A program made the translations under genes and the position numbers. From Bradyrhizobium sp. NFR13 (GTDB lineage: Bacteria; Pseudomonadota; Alphaproteobacteria; Rhizobiales; Xanthobacteraceae), in assembly GCF_900114605.1 (NCBI RefSeq), contig NZ_FOTP01000004.1, forward strand, positions 248,001 through 312,000: 64,000 bases of DNA. Reading direction: 5' to 3'. The notes beneath the pieces are model-generated. The model was not told the DNA's origin and made no database searches. It saw nothing but the letters and a program-made list of their open reading frames with translations. Of this stretch, positions 59,139-64,000 are shown one piece after another (position 1 is the first letter of the stretch; each line of letters starts with the position of its first letter).

Positions 59139-59627
59139 ATGCTGCGATCCGATCTCACCGAAAAGCTGCTCGACATCAAGCGCGAGAAGGAATGGACCTG
59201 GAAATATATTTGCGAGCAGATCGGCGGCTATTCCGAAGTGCTGATCGTCGGCGCCATTCTCGGCAACATGAAGCTGACCAAGCCGCAGGCGGCTAATGCC
59301 GGCGAGCTGTTCGGCCTCTCGAAGAGCGAGACTGCGATGCTCAACGAGATTCCGATGCGCGCCGAAAACGTGCAGATGCCGCCGCAGGATCCGCTGATCT
59401 ATCGCTTCTACGAGATGGTGATGGTGAACGGCCCGGCCTGGAAGGCGCTGATCGAGGAGGAGTTCGGCGACGGCATCATGTCGGCGATCGATTTCGACAT
59501 GGTGATGCAGCGCATCGCCAATCCCAAGGGCGACCGCGTGCAGATCACGATGTCCGGCAAGTTCCTGCCCTACAAGTATTACGGCGCGACGGGCAATGTG
59601 CCGGAATATGGGTTCAAGGAAGGGTAG
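59139..59627 (+). CDS. cynS: Cyanase
   Basis: A 162-residue cyanate hydratase, active as a decamer. It turns cyanate and bicarbonate into CO2 and carbamate, which breaks down to ammonia. The catalytic residues R89, E92 and S115 keep the exact spacing of E. coli R96/E99/S122. The N-terminal helical domain precedes the catalytic domain YRFYEMVMVNGPAW. It is the last gene of the uptake-cyanase operon. Its 3' 210 bases recur downstream of parDE. Confidence 0.97.
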   Translation: MLRSDLTEKLLDIKREKEWTWKYICEQIGGYSEVLIVGAILGNMKLTKPQAANAGELFGLSKSETAMLNEIPMRAENVQMPPQDPLIYRFYEMVMVNGPAWKALIEEEFGDGIMSAIDFDMVMQRIANPKGDRVQITMSGKFLPYKYYGATGNVPEYGFKEG

Positions 59628-59646
59628 GCGTAGCGGACCTGTTTCA

Positions 59647-59717
59647 CTCTCCTCCCGTGCGAAGCGACCCTTCGCCAGCGGGGAGAGGTCGCGCGCTCTT
59701 GCGCGCGGGTGAGGGAC
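59647..59717. repeat. Palindromic intergenic repeat (GGGGAGAGG type)
   Basis: CGGGGAGAGGTCGCGCGC...GCGCGCGGGTGAGGGAC matches the element family at 26951 and 47320. It lies between cynS and the toxin-antitoxin genes. Confidence 0.7.
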
Positions 59718-59799
59718 GTTGCTCCGGTCTGTGGGCCAACAGACGAGATTGGCAAAGATTGCCAATTGCGATAATCTGCTGTCCAGTGGAGATCTCGCC

Positions 59800-60069
59800 A
59801 TGCCGACACGCAACGTCAATCTGACGGACGAACAGGACGCCTTCGTCGATGAGGTCGTCCGCGCCGGGAAATATCAGAACGCCTCTGAGGCGATGCGCGA
59901 CGCGGTGCGCGGCTTGCAGCATCGCATGCAGGCCGACGAGCTGAAGCTCGATCTGCTGCGTGCGCAGGTTCAGGCCGGGCTCGATGCGCTCGGGCGCAGC
60001 GACTTCACGGAACTGGACGACGCGGACCTCGATGCCGCGCTGGATGACCTCGCCGCGCCCGCGCGGTGA
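59800..60069 (+). CDS. parD: ParD-family antitoxin
   Basis: An 89-residue protein with the ribbon-helix-helix start MPTRNVNLTDEQDAFVDEVV and GKYQNASEAMRDAVR, typical of type II ParD/CopG antitoxins. The acidic C terminus (LDDADLDAALDDL) is the toxin-binding part. The ATG at 59800 is the family start. It is followed by parE after three bases. Confidence 0.9.
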   Translation: MPTRNVNLTDEQDAFVDEVVRAGKYQNASEAMRDAVRGLQHRMQADELKLDLLRAQVQAGLDALGRSDFTELDDADLDAALDDLAAPAR

Positions 60070-60072
60070 CGC

Positions 60073-60426
60073 ATGGCGCGCTATCGGCTGTCCGAACCGG
60101 CCAGGGCAGATATCGCCGGCGCGCTGCGGACCAGCGAGACGATGCACGGGGCGGATGCGCGCCTGCGTTATCGCGCGCTGCTGACGGCGGCGATGCGGCG
60201 CATCGCAGCCGATCCGGTGTCGCCTGTGAGCGTCGATTGCAGTGACCTGTTCGACGGTCTGCGCAGCTACCACATCCGCCACAGCCGCAGCGATGGCCGC
60301 GAGGCGCCGGTCGGCCATCCCGTCCATGTGATCTTCTATCGCGCAGCCGAAGCCGGCGTCATCGAAATCGTCCGCGTGCTGCATGAGCGGATGCTGCCGA
60401 GCCGGCATGTCGAGGGCAATCCCTGA
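60073..60426 (+). CDS. parE: RelE/ParE-family toxin
   Basis: A 117-residue toxin of the RelE/ParE fold with YRLSEPARADIAGALRTSE at the start and VHVIFYRAAEAGVIEIVRVLHERM at the end (key part IEIVRVLHERMLP). ParE members poison gyrase, RelE members cut mRNA; the parD partner favours ParE. It has a 15-residue insert (RSDGREAPVGH) in the middle. It ends about 12 bases before a truncated second copy of cynS. Confidence 0.9.
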   Translation: MARYRLSEPARADIAGALRTSETMHGADARLRYRALLTAAMRRIAADPVSPVSVDCSDLFDGLRSYHIRHSRSDGREAPVGHPVHVIFYRAAEAGVIEIVRVLHERMLPSRHVEGNP

Positions 60427-60437
60427 CGACATCATGA

Positions 60438-60650
60438 GTGGTGATAGTCAACGGCCCGGCCTGGAAGGCGCTGATCGCAGCGGAATTCGGCGACGGCATC
60501 ATGTCGGCGATCGATTTCGACATGGTGATGCAGCGCATCAGTAACCCCAAGGGCGACGGCGTGCAGATCACGATGTCCGGCAAGTTCCTGCCCTACAAGT
60601 ATTACGGCGCGACGGGCAATGTGCCGGAATATGGGTTCAAGGAGGGGTAG
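60438..60650 (+). pseudogene. Truncated second copy of cynS (3' end)
   Basis: About 70 codons that match cynS from residue 94 to its stop at roughly 94 percent. Ser115 is present but Arg89 and Glu92 are missing, so no cyanase activity is possible. Homology begins at the TGGTGAT just after parE and ends at the stop codon. Differences include Glu-Glu to Ala-Ala and Arg to Gly, so it is a diverged allele rather than a fresh copy. Confidence 0.92.
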
Positions 60651-60963
60651 GGCACGTGCGTGCTGGTCTCGGACGCGGTGCAGTAATCTCAGGCGATGCC
60701 TTGGCATCGCCGATATGGTGGACGGTAGGTCCGGGACCAGCGCGGGGCGGCCGTTTTGCTTGCGGCGAATTATGAGTCACCGCGGAGCAGTGTCCAAAGC
60801 AGCCAAGAACCGCCGCGCGAATCAAATGCGATTCGCGTGCGGTCGAGTGGCTGGAATTTGTCCCTATCTAAGTCCTGATAGTGTCGAACTAATTTTAGAA
60901 TAAGTGACAAGAGCAGAGATAACACTAGCCTCCTAACTTCATCGACGCGGATGGAGGCGGAAC
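60651..60963. other. Intergenic stretch, 313 bases, at the edge of the low-GC island
   Basis: No gene seen. It contains the hairpin GGCGATGCC/GGCATCGCC (60692-60711) and CGCGAATC/GATTCGCG (60816-60837), neither with a T run. Composition turns AT-rich after about 60840. A GGAGG ribosome site at its end serves the next gene. Confidence 0.5.
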
Positions 60964-61251
60964 ATGGAAAATATTCTACTATTTCGCCAGCTACTTAAGT
61001 CGCTGGACTTCCTTTGCGCGGTCCATGTTGCGGTTCGTGTCGTTTGCGTGGTGGGCGTGCTTGCCAGTTTAATTTTTTCAGACGCAAATGAGTCTTCAAA
61101 GAAGCAGTTGGAGTTTGAACGAGAAGTGCTTTTGCGGCATTTAGCTGAACTCGAACGGCAGGCGGAGCACAGACGTCTGTTAGATCTCATCGAAGCTATC
61201 AAGCCTCGACGTGACTTGACACTTCCCGCAGAGTTCGACGAAGGGTATTAG
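60964..61251 (+). CDS. Small membrane protein with coiled-coil tail
   Basis: A 95-residue protein. One hydrophobic helix covers about residues 16-38 (FLCAVHVAVRVVCVVGVLASLIF, key part VVCVVGVLASLIF), followed by a charged, Glu/Leu-rich helix (about 45-75) that should form a coiled coil, and a short tail. GGAGG lies before the ATG. It is 55 bases upstream of the SIR2-like gene in the same direction and of similar lower GC, so it may belong to the same unit. No family was recognised. Confidence 0.6.
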   Translation: MENILLFRQLLKSLDFLCAVHVAVRVVCVVGVLASLIFSDANESSKKQLEFEREVLLRHLAELERQAEHRRLLDLIEAIKPRRDLTLPAEFDEGY

Positions 61252-61306
61252 TCTTGCGATAATACGACAGGCTGAACCGTGAGGGCGATCGTCGTGCTGG
61301 TACACC

Positions 61307-62314
61307 ATGACTGATGGCCTTAAAGCTATTCCTGAGATTCCGTCAGTCCTTCGCGACGCGGCGCAGCGTGGAGTTATGATCCCGTTTGTTGGCGCGGGAG
61401 TTTCTGTTTTAGCCGGGTCGCCAACGTGGGGGCAACTCGCAGACGGTGCTTTGCGAGAATGCGTACGAAATAACAAATTCACGTATAGTCAATTGGCTCA
61501 GATCGAACACCTAAGCCCGCGTGTCAAACTATCGATTGCGCGCGGACTAGAGCTTGAACATGGATTTTCAATAGATTTCGCCAGTCTTGTCCAGCCGAAG
61601 CTGAGCGACGAGAAGAAGGCTGTCGGAAATCGCATTTACTCGTTGCTTGGAAGATTGGGAACAACATTCGTTACCACCAACTATGATGACTGGTTAGGTA
61701 CCGAAATTGTCGATATTCCGCTCCGGGTGAATGCTCCCGACGTTCAGCAAACGACAACGGCAAGTTCGCCAACAGTGCGTCGGCAAATATTTGACGTGAA
61801 CGAATTCACGCTAGCGAATCTCGATAATCCGAAAACCGTGTTTCATCTCCACGGGTCGCTCGCTGAGCCGTCCGGCATGATCATGACTACGCGTGAATAC
61901 ATCATGCGTTATCGAAATGATCGATTGAGCAGTGGCGCTGACCGTGAAAATCGAACGCTTACATTTTTGGATTATTTGTTCTCACAGAAGACGGTGCTGT
62001 TTGTTGGGTACGGTCTCGAAGACCTAGAAATTCTTGAATACGTTGTTCAAAAAGCGCGAGTGCCGATGGAAGGTGGGCAGGCCGAGGCAAAACACTTTAT
62101 GATCCAAGGCTATTTTTCGCACGAAGAGGAGCTGATGAGAAGTCTTGCTCAATACTACAGGCAATGCGGTATCCAGCTTCTGCCCTTTCTGCGAGATAGG
62201 AAGGATTGGGCGCAGCTTACAGACGTGTTGGAGGAGTTCGCGCGTGCAATGCCTGCAAAGTCGCCAATGAATCTGGAAATTCAAGCCAACATGGAGGCTC
62301 TCCTGGATGACTAG
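61307..62314 (+). CDS. SIR2-family protein (probable NAD-consuming effector)
   Basis: A 335-residue protein of the SIR2-like family found in bacterial defence genes. The NAD-binding GAGVS (29-33), TTNYDDW (123-129, with the catalytic-type Asn), FHLHGS (H182 is the likely catalytic His) and FVGYGLEDLEI (232-242) all match. No zinc-binding cysteines of the deacetylase subgroup are present, so an NADase role is more likely than protein deacetylation. The last 60 residues are helical. Its TAG overlaps the next gene's ATG by eight bases (62307-62314), which implies a coupled pair. Low GC suggests transfer. Confidence 0.88.
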   Translation: MTDGLKAIPEIPSVLRDAAQRGVMIPFVGAGVSVLAGSPTWGQLADGALRECVRNNKFTYSQLAQIEHLSPRVKLSIARGLELEHGFSIDFASLVQPKLSDEKKAVGNRIYSLLGRLGTTFVTTNYDDWLGTEIVDIPLRVNAPDVQQTTTASSPTVRRQIFDVNEFTLANLDNPKTVFHLHGSLAEPSGMIMTTREYIMRYRNDRLSSGADRENRTLTFLDYLFSQKTVLFVGYGLEDLEILEYVVQKARVPMEGGQAEAKHFMIQGYFSHEEELMRSLAQYYRQCGIQLLPFLRDRKDWAQLTDVLEEFARAMPAKSPMNLEIQANMEALLDD

Positions 62315-64000
62315 CCTCCCCTCCAAGTTGGAGTCCTTCATCGAAACGATGAAGAAGGGTGACGAATTCGCCCACCATGGCTTCGAGCTGTTATCGAAGC
62401 GATCCGAGCCCGAAAAGTATTTCGATGCTCTCAAAAATGCCGGATTCTTCAACGCGGACCGCAACCCAGAAGCAATTCCTTCTCAAGAGCCGGGGTTCGT
62501 TCAGATCCCATTTTGGTCTGCTCTAGTCTATCTAAAAGCAGTCTCCAAGAGCGCCGGGGAGAATGATAACTCGCGGCTTGCAGATAAAATTCTTGCAGTT
62601 GTTCGAGGTGTCACAACGTTTCGGGGGGCTAACGGAAAGTATCGCGACAACTATCGAACATACTACAGTTTTGCGGATATGTTCGGCGTTCTGCCTCTCG
62701 CCAGCATTTCGTTGGATGACATAGCGCTGGTGCGCATCTGGCTCGCATCGCGCTTTGATCGCTCGCTTGTGGCGAGTTCTTTGAGTAAGGGGCTCCTAAA
62801 GCGTCTTCTTTCAGCTGCGCTACCGGAAAATATTGATCGGGCGTGCGAGCTGTTGAAGGAGTGCGTGGCTTTTGAGTGGCGCTCCGAGAAGGATCAAAGG
62901 GGGAGGGAGCTGGTTTCCGCGGTCGATGACTATTGGCTCAAGGAACTTTTAGACGCCCATGCAAGAACGATTGGCGGAAAAGCTGGGCTTCGGGCTGTCC
63001 GGATTTTCGAAGAAGGACTTCGCACAATCTTTTCAGACGTGCGGCGGAGCTATGGGAGTACCCTATGGCGTCCGGCTATCGAAACGAGTGAACAGAACAC
63101 AGAGTTTGGTAGCGTTGAGAATAGATTCGTTGAAGGAATGCGGGAGTCGCTTGGTGGCTGGATAGAGGCTGCGCCATCCGATGCGGTCGGCTACGTAAAA
63201 GAGATATTGACCGACAAGTCAGATATCATCCGGCGCATCGCGGTCAACTCTGTTATAGAGTATTTCGAGCTGCTTAGCGAAACTTTCGAAGAGGTGATTT
63301 CTAAAGAACTCTTCTCGGTGGAGTTACGTCACGAGATGTATCGTCTGCTTAAGCAGCGTTTCAGCAGACTATCGGCGGTGGGAAAGGAAAAGGTGATCGC
63401 ATCATTGCGCGATCTACCTCAGCTAGCTGTGGAGGATTCCGAGCGTCGCCTCCGGTTTACGCAACGAGAGTGGTTGACAGCGATCAAGGATCAACCGGAG
63501 GTAACGGACTGGTATCATGAACTCTTGGCAGACACCACGCTGGGGGCTCCCTCGGACCATCCCGAGTTTCTGAGTTACCACGAAACTCGTATGGGCCCTG
63601 GCCCCGCGCCGTTTGAGCAGGAAGCTATTGTCGCGTTTGCGGAAGATGGTTCGCTTGTTGGCCGCTTGAATGCCTTCGAAGAAACAGACTCTTGGAAGGG
63701 GCCCACGCTACGGGGGTTGATCGATGCGCTCGAGGCCGCTGTAGCGAGCGCGCCGGGAGCGTTTATTTCGCTCTTGGCAGAGTTTAATCAAGCCAAGATA
63801 CCTTTTCAGTACGCACTGATTTCGGGATTCTTGCGCGCATTTGAGATGGTCGATGAAAAGAGAGAGCTCTTCGACTGGAACTTGGCTTGGCCGAGGCTCA
63901 TTTCGTTCTTTGCGGACCGTCTGAATGACCCAGACTTTTGGTTGGAATCGACCGGCGACGAGCAAGGGGGGATGATCGCTAACCGCTCTTGGTTGACGTC
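62307..64000 (+). CDS. Large helical-repeat partner of the SIR2 protein (cut by window edge)
   Basis: An open frame from the ATG at 62307 with no stop to 64000, at least 564 residues. It is mostly alpha-helical with charged surfaces, as in HEAT/ARM-like solenoids. A stretch of the type HPEFLSYHETRMGPGPAPF, then WKGPTLRGLIDALEAAV and ISLLAEFNQAKIPFQYALI (residues about 415-500), looks like a conserved piece of very large defence-associated helical proteins. No enzyme motif was seen in the visible part. It overlaps the SIR2 gene by eight bases. In DSR-type defence proteins a SIR2 head is fused to such a helical sensor; here the two are separate genes. Confidence 0.8.
   Translation, partial: MTSLPSKLESFIETMKKGDEFAHHGFELLSKRSEPEKYFDALKNAGFFNADRNPEAIPSQEPGFVQIPFWSALVYLKAVSKSAGENDNSRLADKILAVVRGVTTFRGANGKYRDNYRTYYSFADMFGVLPLASISLDDIALVRIWLASRFDRSLVASSLSKGLLKRLLSAALPENIDRACELLKECVAFEWRSEKDQRGRELVSAVDDYWLKELLDAHARTIGGKAGLRAVRIFEEGLRTIFSDVRRSYGSTLWRPAIETSEQNTEFGSVENRFVEGMRESLGGWIEAAPSDAVGYVKEILTDKSDIIRRIAVNSVIEYFELLSETFEEVISKELFSVELRHEMYRLLKQRFSRLSAVGKEKVIASLRDLPQLAVEDSERRLRFTQREWLTAIKDQPEVTDWYHELLADTTLGAPSDHPEFLSYHETRMGPGPAPFEQEAIVAFAEDGSLVGRLNAFEETDSWKGPTLRGLIDALEAAVASAPGAFISLLAEFNQAKIPFQYALISGFLRAFEMVDEKRELFDWNLAWPRLISFFADRLNDPDFWLESTGDEQGGMIANRSWLT

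Noticed and set aside
58161-59819. Minus-strand open frame of 552 codons opposite the ATPase and cynS
   Set aside because: Both plus-strand genes are unambiguous families; the antisense product is His/Arg-rich and unrelated to anything recognised.
60816-60837. Hairpin CGCGAATC/GATTCGCG as a terminator
   Set aside because: No T run follows on either strand; kept only as a note in the intergenic entry.

Overview
The window looks like chromosome of an alphaproteobacterium of the Nitrobacteraceae/Bradyrhizobiaceae (Bradyrhizobium, Rhodopseudomonas, Afipia, Tardiphaga type). Evidence: high GC, a hopanoid biosynthesis locus in the order hpnC-hpnD-hpnE-shc-hpnG / hpnH-ispH / hpnN / hpnO, a 2-methylhopanoid methylase gene (hpnP), promoters of the alphaproteobacterial general stress response type (GGAAC-N16-CGTT), and many palindromic intergenic repeats. 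The species was not determined.

0-20.6 kb, hopanoids: hpnP lies between the two subunit genes of ethanolamine ammonia-lyase (eutB, cut by the left edge, and eutC) and has an EcfG-type promoter. An RND/MMPL exporter and two small secreted proteins follow. hpnCDE (squalene from farnesyl-PP), shc (squalene-hopene cyclase) and hpnG form one tightly overlapping operon. It converges on an ispH-hpnH operon, with a shared two-way terminator between them. hpnN (hopanoid transporter) and hpnO (aminotransferase for aminobacteriohopanetriol) follow. Together these genes supply isoprenoid precursor, build and cyclise squalene, add and process the C35 side chain, methylate C-2 and move the lipid.

20.6-47.3 kb, mostly housekeeping: an ECF sigma/anti-sigma operon with a cupredoxin and a Tat-exported phosphoesterase; a GMC oxidoreductase; an M20 amidohydrolase; a stress ferritin-like protein with a second EcfG-type promoter; the glycine cleavage operon gcvTHP behind a tandem glycine riboswitch; alaS; a Kef/YbaL antiporter; an SDR lacking the usual catalytic pair; a prolyl oligopeptidase; icd; a NodU-type carbamoyltransferase bordered by recombination scars; a membrane alpha/beta hydrolase; a TrmJ methyltransferase fused to a DUF559 domain; and a PEP-mutase/isocitrate lyase family enzyme.

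47.3-60.7 kb, mosaic: a lone 1293-residue SMC/Rad50-like ATPase with a CxxC zinc hook and two C-terminal S24/LexA-like folds, preceded by a perfect inverted repeat; an HTH protein; a TPR protein; a sigma-54 activator divergent from a cyanate uptake and cyanase operon; then a ParDE toxin-antitoxin pair between cynS and a second, truncated copy of the cynS 3' end.

60.7-64 kb, accessory island of visibly lower GC: a small membrane protein, a SIR2-family (probable NAD-consuming) protein and a very large, probably helical-repeat protein that runs off the right edge. This overlapping gene set is the best candidate for an undescribed, probably antiphage, system. The SMC-S24 fusion is the second. No tRNA, rRNA, CRISPR array or insertion sequence was recognised.
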